Position numbers and translations under genes: made by a program. Positions 56,345-64,000 of a stretch of DNA of 64,000 nt are shown here, one piece after another. Under the pieces are notes generated by a model, which was given only the letters and a program-made list of their open reading frames with translations, made no database searches and was not told where the DNA came from. Origin of the DNA: a virus; the IMG/VR virus record IMGVR_UViG_3300031787_009175, positions 1-64,000 of that record, one strand, 5' to 3'. The number at the start of each line of letters is the position of its first letter. Position 1 is the stretch's first letter.

Positions 56345-58267
56345 TTATGGTAGATTATAGGTTATATCGTTTGTATCACAAACAGGGTAACACTTTGGAC
56401 AATCAGGATTAAACATATCAAACTTATCTTTTAACAAAAGGAAATTATGTTTGACCTCTGGTGCGGTTAATGGACTAACATACATTCTGAATTGACTTAT
56501 ACCACCCTCGAATGTTCCTGCAAAATTTTGTTCAATCAGTATGTTAGTTGTTAATGACGATAAAGATGTTGCACTCAAAACGTTATTAGGAAATAACTCA
56601 GGGTCCTGTATATAAGAATTTGTCAATCCTGTTGGACATGCTGAAAAAACTAAATTCTCTCTTAGTCCTTGCGTCCCACCTCCCCAAGATATATTAAAAG
56701 GAACTCCAATTTGTTTTTCTTTGTCAGCATTTAGAGCTCTTGGTATTATCTCTTCTACATCTTCAATGGTGTAAAATATTCTTCCATTTACGTAGATTTT
56801 CAATCTACCGTTTCTGTAGTGTTTGTCTATCAACCATTTTTCATTTAACTGAACTATTTCAATTTGCTCAGGTGTTAGATTTTGATGTGTCACAGGTGGA
56901 CTTATCAAATAAACTGAATTGTTTGCCAACGAATCCAAGTAAACCAATTTTGTGATATCACCTAATCCTCCTCTAAAATATAAATCACAAGTATCAAGCC
57001 ATGTGTAACGTTCCCAAACCACATCAACCAAAAACCAATGTTCAGAGGTTGTATAAGCAGAATTTACACCCAAACAATAATCATATATTCCATTTGGAGA
57101 ACAGTAATTATCTATTGTATATCCCGTCGAATAAGTAATACCACTTGTTTCACAAGAACCCGTTGTTTCACAGTCGCCAGTAAATCTCAAAATTCTCACA
57201 CCAATTTTAGGATTCCCATCTTCACCACACAATCTCAGAGAAATTGCGTTTGACATCGAATCATAGATTGGGTCTTTATCAGGAATATTTGATATCGTTC
57301 CTGAATTACATCCGCACCCACAACCTACTGCGTGAGAAACCGTAATTCCTGTTGGTTCATATACGTCAACACATCTTGAATTTGTGACACCAGTATTTGA
57401 ACAAGCACAAGTTTTTAAACAATCTGCTAATGATTCCGTAACTCTTGTATATCCTGTGTCAGATGATGGAACACCGTTTGCGTGATGACCGTACTTGTTT
57501 TCGGCTCTTGTTCCCATATAAAAGAACATATTTCTATTATCAGGATAAATTTCATTTAATGTTGTTTGGCCTGTCGTTGCACTAAATTCGTTTGTCAAAC
57601 GAGGTTTAATAATCATTTCCACGGACCATCCTTTATTCATTCTTGATGGAAATAGGTCATAATCATAACCAAATAACTTGTAAAACCCTTGGTAAAATCC
57701 ACCATATAACTCTTGGTAATAACCAATGTAGGGGTCTATCTTTGATACTATTTCATATATTGTTTGGGCCGATATTCCTGAAAACCTAACATTTGGAGAT
57801 GATGTATATCCTGTGACTTGAGTTAGTTTTAATCTTCTATCGAAATTATATCTACCAAACTTATCTGAATCCGAAAATAATCCTTGAGTTATTGTGATGG
57901 TTTGTCCGGTCATTCCCGTTACCAAACCATTATCAATACCTGTTAAACCTATGTCACACAAAGTTTCCGAACTAAAACAAGTTAAATCCAATCCATTAGG
58001 ATTATAATAATTTTCAGAAATCAGAACATTGTTGAAATTATATTCACCATAAGATAAACTCAACCTTTGATTTGACGACAAACTATTCAAATCAAAATAA
58101 AATGGCAGTCGATTACCGTATGTTTGGGCAATCAAATAAGGTGAAAAAACTACTTCTTGATTGAAATCCAACTCGTCGGAAGCTAATGATATATCATTCA
58201 AATCGTAGAAATGACTATCTAAATAAAACTTCTTGAAAACATACTGATTAATGTTTTGTTGTGCCAT
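56345..58267 (-). CDS. Large virion-surface protein upstream of the mucin-like genes
   Basis: 640 aa from MAQQNINQY. The ATG 24 nt upstream would add MYLSIKNK; the second ATG is preferred because it gives a 14-nt spacing to the GTATTTAT element. Residues about 200-330 and 390-560 resemble LamG/concanavalin-like beta-sandwich modules ([57 protein letters not shown]). A cysteine-rich part (about 290-325: CLKTCACSN and CGCGCNSG) and a terminal CPKCYPVCD suggest disulfides or metal. Probably an adhesin or adaptor of the fibre complex. Family not established. Confidence 0.65.
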   Translation of the reverse strand: MAQQNINQYVFKKFYLDSHFYDLNDISLASDELDFNQEVVFSPYLIAQTYGNRLPFYFDLNSLSSNQRLSLSYGEYNFNNVLISENYYNPNGLDLTCFSSETLCDIGLTGIDNGLVTGMTGQTITITQGLFSDSDKFGRYNFDRRLKLTQVTGYTSSPNVRFSGISAQTIYEIVSKIDPYIGYYQELYGGFYQGFYKLFGYDYDLFPSRMNKGWSVEMIIKPRLTNEFSATTGQTTLNEIYPDNRNMFFYMGTRAENKYGHHANGVPSSDTGYTRVTESLADCLKTCACSNTGVTNSRCVDVYEPTGITVSHAVGCGCGCNSGTISNIPDKDPIYDSMSNAISLRLCGEDGNPKIGVRILRFTGDCETTGSCETSGITYSTGYTIDNYCSPNGIYDYCLGVNSAYTTSEHWFLVDVVWERYTWLDTCDLYFRGGLGDITKLVYLDSLANNSVYLISPPVTHQNLTPEQIEIVQLNEKWLIDKHYRNGRLKIYVNGRIFYTIEDVEEIIPRALNADKEKQIGVPFNISWGGGTQGLRENLVFSACPTGLTNSYIQDPELFPNNVLSATSLSSLTTNILIEQNFAGTFEGGISQFRMYVSPLTAPEVKHNFLLLKDKFDMFNPDCPKCYPVCDTNDITYNLP

Positions 58268-58281
58268 TTTATTTTTTATAG

Positions 58282-58288
58282 ATAAATA
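58282..58288 (-). promoter_or_regulatory. Candidate late-gene element GTATTTAT
   Basis: TATTTAT preceded by G on the minus strand, 14 nt before the ATG at 58267; paired with the divergent element at 58301. Confidence 0.4.
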
Positions 58289-58300
58289 CACAACATCAGA

Positions 58301-58308
58301 GTATTTAT
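58301..58308 (+). promoter_or_regulatory. Candidate late-gene element GTATTTAT
   Basis: GTATTTAT on the plus strand, 11 nt before the ATG at 58320; the 52-bp divergent spacer carries one element facing each way. Confidence 0.4.
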
Positions 58309-58319
58309 TGTAAAAAACT

Positions 58320-59156
58320 ATGATAAATTACAATCAAGAATATTATAGTTCGCCTTATTATTTCTTTTTGAGAGATATGGGGGATAAAGTTTCTTTGTAT
58401 TATTCAGTGGGGGAAACCTTGAATGAATCAAGACGAAGCGATAGGAAGAGAGATTTTGATAAAAAAGATTCACCAAAAATAAAATCTTTGATTTCTAAAA
58501 TTCTTTCTAAGAAAAAGAAACCACAATCAACTGATGAAGTTGAAAAGGAACTCGATGAATTAATTGAACCTGATGGGTCTTTTGCAACTTCTTCTACTCC
58601 AATATTAGACTTATCTTTTCATCCTCGTAGAACGATGGACCAAACTGTTATTACAACAAGACAAACCAACAATCCTGTTACAAGAGGTTATAGTCGTATC
58701 TATTATGGCGAATCAAAAGAAGAAGAACCTGTTGTCAATGAGGTAGATTATTCTGAAGCGTTTGGTTATGAAGAAACAAAAAATTTGGATGGTAAAAAAA
58801 CCTACAAAACTTTAGTTAAAAAAATGGGTATGGAACCCGAGGAGGCGAAAGCTAGAACAAAACAATTTGGTAAAGACCCAACAGGTAAACGAGACAAAAA
58901 ATCTAAATACAGAAATAAAAAAGGATTCATCGCCAAACTCACTCTATCTGAAATGGAGAAACTTGAGATGAAAAAAATGATTGAAAATCTTTTATCTAAA
59001 AAAAATTCTGATGATGCTGATGTTATAAGAAAAGATATGGCCGAGGATACTCCCGTGTCTAGAATGGTAAAGAAAAACTTAGATTCAATAAAAAAAATGG
59101 CAGAAAAAGGGGGTATCTCGATTAACCAACTAATCAAAATGTTGAGAAGTGAATAA
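58320..59156 (+). CDS. Charged helical hypothetical protein
   Basis: 278 aa, unknown. The first 19 residues (MINYNQEYYSSPYYFFLRD) are aromatic; an internal Met20 could also start the protein. Residues about 30-75 and 195-275 are very rich in Lys, Glu, Asp and Ser, with coiled-coil-like LTLSEMEKLEMKKMIENLL. Heads a unit of five small rightward genes. Highly charged helical proteins near structural genes are often prohead-core or internal proteins, but this is inference. Confidence 0.7.
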   Translation: MINYNQEYYSSPYYFFLRDMGDKVSLYYSVGETLNESRRSDRKRDFDKKDSPKIKSLISKILSKKKKPQSTDEVEKELDELIEPDGSFATSSTPILDLSFHPRRTMDQTVITTRQTNNPVTRGYSRIYYGESKEEEPVVNEVDYSEAFGYEETKNLDGKKTYKTLVKKMGMEPEEAKARTKQFGKDPTGKRDKKSKYRNKKGFIAKLTLSEMEKLEMKKMIENLLSKKNSDDADVIRKDMAEDTPVSRMVKKNLDSIKKMAEKGGISINQLIKMLRSE

Positions 59157-59613
59157 GGATTTGTATAATAAAAAAGTCAAAGTTCCTGATGAAATACGTG
59201 AACATATGCGTAATTCATTCAACTCAGTAAGTTCCGAGTCAACTGATGAAGGTCACAAACGAAATACTGAACTTCAGAATGCAAACGAAATCACATACCA
59301 ACAACTAAAAAGAATCAAAAATTACTTCGATAACTTCAAAGGAGATGTCCAAGAAAAATCTTATGTATTGAATGGTGGTGATTATATGAAAAAATGGGTA
59401 GATGAAACCTTAAGATATTTGAGAGATGATAATTATAATTCAAAAAAAATTGCATCGGATACTGGAATGCCAAACGAATTCAATCAAGAAAAACAACAAG
59501 ATGATATTTCATCTATGAATAGACCAAGTAAATCACACAGAAAAAATAACGATGACGTAAAAATCACCGAAGCCCTGAAAAGGATAAACGAATTGATGAA
59601 AAAAATTATTTAA
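59149..59613 (+). CDS. Hypothetical protein, GTG start
   Basis: 154 aa, starting at GTG 59149 and overlapping the previous stop by 8 nt. Helical and charged (IREHMRNSFNSVSSE, QLKRIKNYFDNF, MKKWVDETLRYL) with a helical end DVKITEALKRINELMKKII. The stop is 1 nt before the next ATG. No family recognised. Confidence 0.65.
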   Translation: MNKDLYNKKVKVPDEIREHMRNSFNSVSSESTDEGHKRNTELQNANEITYQQLKRIKNYFDNFKGDVQEKSYVLNGGDYMKKWVDETLRYLRDDNYNSKKIASDTGMPNEFNQEKQQDDISSMNRPSKSHRKNNDDVKITEALKRINELMKKII

Positions 59614-59614
59614 T

Positions 59615-59908
59615 ATGTCAGTCAGAATTCCAATCGATACTGCACAACCAGCAAATAAAATGACTGCGGTTGCAGACGAACAAAGAAGAAAAATTAAGGC
59701 AATCAATGATTATTTGGACCAAAATCAATACACGAGCACAAATCCTGATGCTTTGGCTGATGGTGATAATATGGGTCGTGGAACTGGTCAATTTTTGGAT
59801 ACAAATAATTATAACGCAGGAACATCAGATGATATTCTTAAAAGAAAAGAAGCGTTTGCCGGCGCGAAATACAAACCTCAAAGTCCATATACAACACCAA
59901 GCGCTTAA
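59615..59908 (+). CDS. Small hypothetical protein (97 aa)
   Basis: 97 aa, polar and Asn/Asp/Gly-rich after a short helix (ADEQRRKIKAINDYL). Ends PYTTPSA, overlapping the WYL-like gene in ATGA-type fashion (59908). Function unknown; gene packing supports translation. Confidence 0.65.
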   Translation: MSVRIPIDTAQPANKMTAVADEQRRKIKAINDYLDQNQYTSTNPDALADGDNMGRGTGQFLDTNNYNAGTSDDILKRKEAFAGAKYKPQSPYTTPSA

Positions 59909-60297
59909 TGAAACTTTACAACTCCCTCAAAACTCTTATTTTAGAAGTGGCGTCTTTAGGTGCTGTCAGGGATGCTATTTCCAAAAAAAATAAATGTGTA
60001 ATTTACTATATCGGAGATGAACCAGGAGGAAAAGGATTAAGAGAAATTGAACCTGTTTGTTTAGGATATAGTAAAGCCGGTAACTTGGTTTTAAGAGCTT
60101 GGGATTATGAAGGAGCGTCACATACGGCATATAAAGGAAAACAACCTTTACCTGGTTGGAGGCTTTTCAGATTAGATAAAATTACTATGTTTAGACCTTT
60201 GGATATTAAGTTTTTTGACCCTAGACCTAATTATAATAAAAATGGAGATAGGAGTATGACAAGAGTTTTAATAAATGCACAATTTGACCAAGAATAA
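59908..60297 (+). CDS. WYL-domain-like small protein
   Basis: 129 aa. After a tag-like start (MKLYNSLKTLILEVASL) the sequence reads CVIYYIGDEPGGKGLREIEPVCLGY, NLVLRAWDYEGASHTAY and WRLFRLDKITMFRPLDI, which follow the WYL pattern 'Y.......R.IeP..l......l.A.d......FrldRI'. WYL domains bind nucleic acids or nucleotide-like ligands in many bacterial and phage regulators. Here there is no HTH, only the WYL-like core. It might be a small RNA/DNA or ligand sensor. Moderate confidence. Confidence 0.65.
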   Translation: MKLYNSLKTLILEVASLGAVRDAISKKNKCVIYYIGDEPGGKGLREIEPVCLGYSKAGNLVLRAWDYEGASHTAYKGKQPLPGWRLFRLDKITMFRPLDIKFFDPRPNYNKNGDRSMTRVLINAQFDQE

Positions 60298-60299
60298 TT

Positions 60300-60902
60300 A
60301 TGAGAACAGAAAATGATTTGATACAAAAATTGATGATATCAAAAAAAATAATGGATAAACATAAAGAAATGCCAAGAGGTAGTGTCAGCGAAAGTGATGT
60401 TATGATGATGTCAAATCCTGATGTAGAAACTTTTACACCAGTACCAGCAAAATATAATATCCCATCAGAGTTCATGCAAGAACAAGAAATCAGTAGACCC
60501 GTTAATACAAATCCTGGCCCTATCACGGAAGATAAAATCAGAAATTCAAAATTACCTGATGAAATTAAAAGGTTAATGATGGAACACCCAATTAATCAAC
60601 CTCAACAAACTGGCCCAACTTTATCAGATGATTTAGTGGCTAAAGCATCACGACTGATGGGAACTAATAAACAAAATGTGGTCGAATCTAAAAAAACAAC
60701 AGGACCACTTCCTAAGCATATTGAATCTCCATCAATTGACAAAAATGAAATTGCTGCAATTGTAAGAGAAACAGTAGAGGAAGTCCTAAGAGAGAACGGA
60801 TTATTAATAGAATCAACTCAACGAACCAAAGATAACTTTACTTTCAAAGTAGGTAATCATATTTTTGAAGGGAAGTTAACTAAGATAAAAAAGGTTAGTT
60901 AA
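60300..60902 (+). CDS. Hypothetical virion/assembly protein with charged C-terminal helix
   Basis: 200 aa. Disordered Pro/Asn/Gln-rich first two thirds (PVNTNPGPITEDK and NQPQQTGPTLSDD). Then NEIAAIVRETVEEVLRENGLL and NFTFKVGNHIFEGKLTKIKKV at the end, a helix plus strand module that I have seen as a recurrent ending in large-phage structural regions but cannot assign. Last gene of its unit, followed by a terminator at 60927. Confidence 0.6.
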   Translation: MRTENDLIQKLMISKKIMDKHKEMPRGSVSESDVMMMSNPDVETFTPVPAKYNIPSEFMQEQEISRPVNTNPGPITEDKIRNSKLPDEIKRLMMEHPINQPQQTGPTLSDDLVAKASRLMGTNKQNVVESKKTTGPLPKHIESPSIDKNEIAAIVRETVEEVLRENGLLIESTQRTKDNFTFKVGNHIFEGKLTKIKKVS

Positions 60903-60926
60903 GTTTTAGTATTATTTTTAGGAAGA

Positions 60927-60959
60927 AACCCCGACACATTAGTTGGGGTTTTTTGTTTT
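60927..60959 (+). terminator. Intrinsic terminator of the 58320-60902 unit
   Basis: A 9-bp stem AACCCCGAC/GTTGGGGTT with one G-U pair and a 6-nt loop is followed by TTTTGTTTT on the plus strand. It ends the five-gene unit 24 nt past its last stop. Confidence 0.85.
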
Positions 60960-60965
60960 AGGTGT

Positions 60966-60997
60966 GTTGATATTCTGATAGATAATCTTTATATTTT
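60966..60997 (+). promoter_or_regulatory. Possible host-type promoter for the 61016 unit
   Basis: GTTG (60966-60969), a 20-bp spacer and TATATTTT (60990-60997) on the plus strand. One mismatch in each box relative to TTTG and TAnnTTTG, with spacing within range. The unit it would serve carries nucleotide-metabolism genes, and no RTATTTAT element is present. Confidence 0.4.
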
Positions 60998-61015
60998 TCA
61001 CAAATCAATTCATAT

Positions 61016-62278
61016 ATGAGCGAAAAAATCAAAGTGTTAGTGCTCCCATCAGACAAAACTGGCGTGGGCAAATTTAGGTCTGTTGACCCCCACGTTATGT
61101 TACAAAATATGTATCCTAACGATTTTCACGTAGACATTGACTACGAACCACGTATCAATGACATCAACTATTGGAGACAATACCAAATTGTTCATATTCA
61201 CAGAAATATCGGCAATATGTATGAACATACTCCGAATATCATTAGGATGTTAAAATCATTAAATATTGTAACAATAATTGACATCGATGACTATTGGATG
61301 CCAGGCAAAGAACATCCAATTCACGATATTATACGTCAAAACAAAATCAATGAAAAGATTGTCGAAAACCTGAAACATCCTGATTATGTAACAACAACGA
61401 CATCTATCTTCGCAAAAGAGTTAAAGAAGATTAATAAAAATGTTGAGATTTTCCCAAATGCGATTGACCCATCTGAACCACAATTTAACGAACCAACAGA
61501 AAAGTCTGATAAGATAAGAATTGGTTGGTTAGGAGGCTCTTCACACTTGCATGACCTTCAATTGTTAGAAGGTATGGTTTCTAAATTATCACCTATTCAA
61601 GATAAAATCCAATATGTAGTGTGCGGATTTGACACAAGGGGAACTATCACTGAAATTAACAAACAAACAGGTGAACAAAAACAAAGACCAATTCAACCTC
61701 ACGAAACGGTTTGGGCAAAATACGAAGAGATATTCACAAACAGATATCAAATTATCACACCTGAATATAAACTTTTCTTAGATAAATTTATTGAGCAACC
61801 TTTCGAGAATGAAAAAAATGAAAATTACAGAAGAGTTTGGACAAAAGATATTACACAATATGCTAGAAATTACTCTAAATTTGATATCTCAATTGCACCA
61901 ATCAAAAGTCATATGTTCAATATCGTCAAATCTCAATTAAAAGTTATTGAAGCAGGTTTTTATAAAAAGGCACTTATCGCATCAGAAGTTGGTCCATACA
62001 CGATTGATTTGAAACATGCTATTAAGAACGGACAATTTACAGATGGGAACGCACTATTGGTTCCTGAATCAAGAAATCATAGTGATTGGGCTAAAAACAT
62101 CAAAAAGTTGGTAGATAATCCAAATATGATTGTAGATTTGGGTGAACGTCTTTATGAAACCGTAAAAGACACTTATGATTTAAGAAATGTAACGAAGGCT
62201 AGAGCCGAATGGTATAAATTAATAGTTGATAAAAAAAACAATGTTGAACATACCCTTAACCAAAATTTTGTTTCTTGA
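61016..62278 (+). CDS. GT4-like glycosyltransferase
   Basis: 420 aa. KIKVLVLPSDKTGVGKFRSV is a GT-B N-terminal start; IRIGWLGGSSHLHDLQLL begins the C-terminal Rossmann half, and SQLKVIEAGFYKKALIASEVGPY is the donor-binding 'EA...g.PvIas..G..' segment. LLVPESRNHSDWAKNIKKLVDNP is the family-typical ending. The acceptor is unknown: it could be phage DNA, virion protein or host surface glycan. It precedes exonuclease, dUTPase and HAD genes with overlaps, so it is coexpressed with nucleotide metabolism. Confidence 0.8.
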   Translation: MSEKIKVLVLPSDKTGVGKFRSVDPHVMLQNMYPNDFHVDIDYEPRINDINYWRQYQIVHIHRNIGNMYEHTPNIIRMLKSLNIVTIIDIDDYWMPGKEHPIHDIIRQNKINEKIVENLKHPDYVTTTTSIFAKELKKINKNVEIFPNAIDPSEPQFNEPTEKSDKIRIGWLGGSSHLHDLQLLEGMVSKLSPIQDKIQYVVCGFDTRGTITEINKQTGEQKQRPIQPHETVWAKYEEIFTNRYQIITPEYKLFLDKFIEQPFENEKNENYRRVWTKDITQYARNYSKFDISIAPIKSHMFNIVKSQLKVIEAGFYKKALIASEVGPYTIDLKHAIKNGQFTDGNALLVPESRNHSDWAKNIKKLVDNPNMIVDLGERLYETVKDTYDLRNVTKARAEWYKLIVDKKNNVEHTLNQNFVS

Positions 62279-62942
62279 TATTGAAACCGTAGGTATTACC
62301 TATGATTACAATCAATGTAAGGAAAAATATCCGAGACTTGCGGAACAGTTTTCAAACTACTTCGATTGGTTTCAGAAACGTTTTCCTGAGGATGACGGAA
62401 AATCTTTTGACTACGTTTTCAGTTTAAGGTCCTCTCTTGTTCCCGAATTCGCAAAAGTTGTTTGTGTAAGTGCATCATTTGTTACTGATAAAGGTGAAAT
62501 AAAAACTCAAACATTTTCATCCGATGATGAATCAGAAGTTTTGAGAGATACACAAAAACTATTGGACAGATGTGGAAAACTTGGATTTTATCTTTGTGGT
62601 CATAACTTAAAAAACTTTGATATTCCGATGTTATCAAAACGCATGGTTATCAATGGAATTTTACCTCCACAAATATTACCAAGTTATGATACCAAACCTT
62701 GGGAAATAAAGGCGATTGACACAAAAGAACTTTGGCAGTTTGGGGCTTATTCATCCATTGGTTCACTTGATTTAATGTGTGCAAGTATGAATGTTGAGTC
62801 ATCAAAAGATGGCGAAATAACAGGTAAGGATGTTCACGAAGCTTATTGGAAAAAATCAAAATTGAAACAAATTGCTGAATACTGCGAAAAAGATGTTAAG
62901 GTATTAATAGACGTAATAAAAAAATTTAAAGAATTAAAATAA
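62241..62942 (+). CDS. DEDDy-type 3'-5' exonuclease
   Basis: 233 aa from MLNIPLTK. An ATG 15 nt earlier adds MIKKT and deepens overlap with the transferase gene. ExoI FLDIETVG, ExoII GHNLKNFDIPMLSKRM and ExoIII YCEKDVKVLIDV with the Tyr give the DEDDy set found in predicted PolB-like exonucleases. It could proofread, process recombination ends or degrade host DNA. It overlaps the previous gene by 38 nt and touches dUTPase (62942) by 1 nt. Confidence 0.8.
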   Translation: MLNIPLTKILFLDIETVGITYDYNQCKEKYPRLAEQFSNYFDWFQKRFPEDDGKSFDYVFSLRSSLVPEFAKVVCVSASFVTDKGEIKTQTFSSDDESEVLRDTQKLLDRCGKLGFYLCGHNLKNFDIPMLSKRMVINGILPPQILPSYDTKPWEIKAIDTKELWQFGAYSSIGSLDLMCASMNVESSKDGEITGKDVHEAYWKKSKLKQIAEYCEKDVKVLIDVIKKFKELK

Positions 62943-63559
62943 TGGATATTTCACAACAACTTAAAGATTTAGAAAAATCTCTCAAAAGTTTACAAGAAGA
63001 TTTGGGAGTATCGGACGATGAATCATTGAATATGACGGATGTCGAGTATGATTTCATAAAAAGTAATTATGGGATTGACATCAAACAACTTGATGAAGAA
63101 CTAATGAATCCGAAAACATTGATGGATTTAAAATATCAAACAATAAGTAAAGATGCTACTATACCGAAGTATAACTATGGCTCCGATTCAGGATTTGACT
63201 TACATTCAACCGAAGAAATAACAATAGATGGATTTGGCAGAGCTCTTATTCCAACAGGATTGAGATTTGATATTAAAGATGGTTATGAAATCCAAGTAAG
63301 AACCAAAAGTGGTTTAGCTATCAATCAAGGTTTAATGGTTTTGAATTCACCCGGTACTGTAGATAGTGGATATAACGGAGAAGTTAAGGTTATAATTTTT
63401 AATACAAATAAAGAACCTTTTACAATCACAAAAGGAATGAAAGTAGCACAAGCAGTTTTATGTCCCGTTGTTAATGGAAATTGGGTTGATTTAATTAAAG
63501 TTGAAGAAATAAAAGAAAAAGATAGAAATGCAAACGGTTTTGGTTCAACTGGACTCTAA
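62942..63559 (+). CDS. dut: dUTPase with N-terminal helical extension
   Basis: 205 aa; trimeric dUTPases are about 140-150 aa. All five motifs are present: SGFDLHS (about 83-89), the PTGL strand, RTKSGLA, GTVDSGYNGE (about 138-147, catalytic Asp), KGMKVAQAV and NGFGSTG (end). It hydrolyses dUTP to dUMP and pyrophosphate, keeping uracil out of phage DNA and feeding thymidylate synthesis. The first 75 residues are an extra coiled-coil-like segment (QQLKDLEKSLKSLQEDL), unusual for the family. Flanked by exonuclease and HAD genes. Confidence 0.93.
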   Translation: MDISQQLKDLEKSLKSLQEDLGVSDDESLNMTDVEYDFIKSNYGIDIKQLDEELMNPKTLMDLKYQTISKDATIPKYNYGSDSGFDLHSTEEITIDGFGRALIPTGLRFDIKDGYEIQVRTKSGLAINQGLMVLNSPGTVDSGYNGEVKVIIFNTNKEPFTITKGMKVAQAVLCPVVNGNWVDLIKVEEIKEKDRNANGFGSTGL

Positions 63560-63935
63560 TGTGAGTCCCGAATTAGCTTTCGGATTAAAAAATTATTTAA
63601 TTGACATTGATGGGACAATAACAGAAGATGTTCCAAATGAACAACCTGAACGTATGTCAATTGTTGAACCATTTGAGGGTTCAGTAGAAACAATAAATGA
63701 ATGGTATAATGAAGGTCACGTAATAACATTTTTTACATCAAGAACTGATGAACACGAATTGGTAACAAAACAGTGGTTAGATAAGTGGAATTTTAAATAC
63801 CATAATATTATATTTAACAAACCAAGAGGAGGAAACTACCATTGGATTGATAACCATATTGTAAGGGCAACTCGTTATAACGGCAGGTGGTCCAAATTGG
63901 TAAACAAAACCCATAATATTGAAGTATTCGAATAA
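63528..63935 (+). CDS. Small HAD-type phosphatase
   Basis: 135 aa. YLIDIDGTITED (Asp26, Asp28) is motif I, FFTSRTDEH (Thr70/Ser71) motif II, and FNKPRGG (Lys98) with HWIDNH (Asp108) match motifs III/IV of small phosphatases. The ATG overlaps the dUTPase gene by 32 nt; a GTG at 63561, just after the dUTPase stop, is an equally possible start. Such short HAD proteins act on nucleotides or sugar phosphates. It is one nt from the next gene. Confidence 0.75.
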   Translation: MQTVLVQLDSNVSPELAFGLKNYLIDIDGTITEDVPNEQPERMSIVEPFEGSVETINEWYNEGHVITFFTSRTDEHELVTKQWLDKWNFKYHNIIFNKPRGGNYHWIDNHIVRATRYNGRWSKLVNKTHNIEVFE

Positions 63936-64000
63936 TGATAACAATTGGATATAGCACAAGAACCTCAAATCCAACTCTACGAGAATACTTTAAAAAAACT
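63935..64000 (+). CDS. Start of a glycosyltransferase-like gene (cut by window edge)
   Basis: The ATG overlaps the HAD stop by 1 nt, and 22 codons are visible (ITIGYSTRTSNPTLREYF). The 'IGYSTR....i.eyfk' opening resembles a family of phage/bacterial GT-A-type transferases. Only the beginning is seen, so the product is tentative. Same unit as the exonuclease, dUTPase and HAD genes. Confidence 0.5.
   Translation, partial: MITIGYSTRTSNPTLREYFKKT

Noticed and set aside
1771-58308. T4-type late promoter TATAAATA
   Set aside because: The string appears on the strand opposite to the genes at most sites, because it is the reverse complement of the TATTTATA seen in the direction of transcription.
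1-64000. tRNA genes
   Set aside because: No intergenic stretch shows a cloverleaf with a GTTCRA T-loop; nearly all DNA is covered by genes.

Overview
The window is a 64 kb slice of a large, A+T-rich tailed-phage genome (a contractile-tailed, T4-related myovirus) that most likely infects a member of the Bacteroidota. The phage assignment rests on a T4-type set of proteins: single-stranded DNA-binding protein (gp32), tail sheath (gp18), tail tube (gp19), gp26-family baseplate protein, tape measure, gp53-like LysM baseplate protein, neck and tail-completion proteins (gp13, gp14-like, gp15-like) and a family B DNA polymerase (gp43). The host assignment rests on two promoters that match the Bacteroidota -33/-7 consensus (TTTG, 19 bp, TAnnTTTG), on the near absence of Shine-Dalgarno sequences, and on Bacteroidota-style secreted and adhesin domains (PKD/Ig-like, delta-60, SprB-like).

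Layout. 1-711: gp32 (cut by the window edge) with its own host-type promoter. 823-16786: leftward tail and baseplate block with two giant baseplate proteins (2145 and 1596 aa), LysM wedge protein, tape measure, a 59-aa overlapping ORF, gp26-like protein and tail tube. 16854-21508: HAD-like protein, a 33-aa peptide and an oversized tail sheath with Ig-like insertions. 21628-23153: a rightward accessory cassette (ribbon-helix-helix regulator plus a secreted protein). 23146-24703: leftward neck and tail-completion genes. 24756-30740: rightward SNF2 helicase, a superoxide dismutase fused to a nuclease-like domain, a hypothetical protein and gp13. 30737-33526: DNA polymerase with a leader hairpin. 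33612-35600: YadA-like fibre and two BppU-N-like paralogues. 36253-36496: a strong candidate for an undescribed structured RNA with promoter and terminator. 36513-45917: a ten-gene leftward glycan cluster (glycosyltransferases, methyltransferases, a HAD/nucleotidyltransferase fusion, a GDPD-like protein). 45990-58267: a 3289-aa mucin-like, cysteine-modular adhesin and two companions. 58320-60902: five small rightward genes of likely virion or head-assembly role. 61016-64000: glycosyltransferase, DEDD exonuclease, dUTPase, HAD phosphatase and the start of another glycosyltransferase.

How it may work together. Most structural transcription units start with the sequence RTATTTAT shortly before the first gene, on both strands, whereas gp32 and the RNA have host-type promoters. 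This suggests a split between host-polymerase early/middle expression and phage-specific late expression. The most striking system is the pairing of the giant Thr/Pro/Asn repeat protein with an adjacent polypeptide-GlcNAc-transferase-like gene and nine further sugar and methyl modification genes: probably a phage-encoded glycosylation pathway that coats its own mucin-like fibre. This is inference from gene order and domain content.
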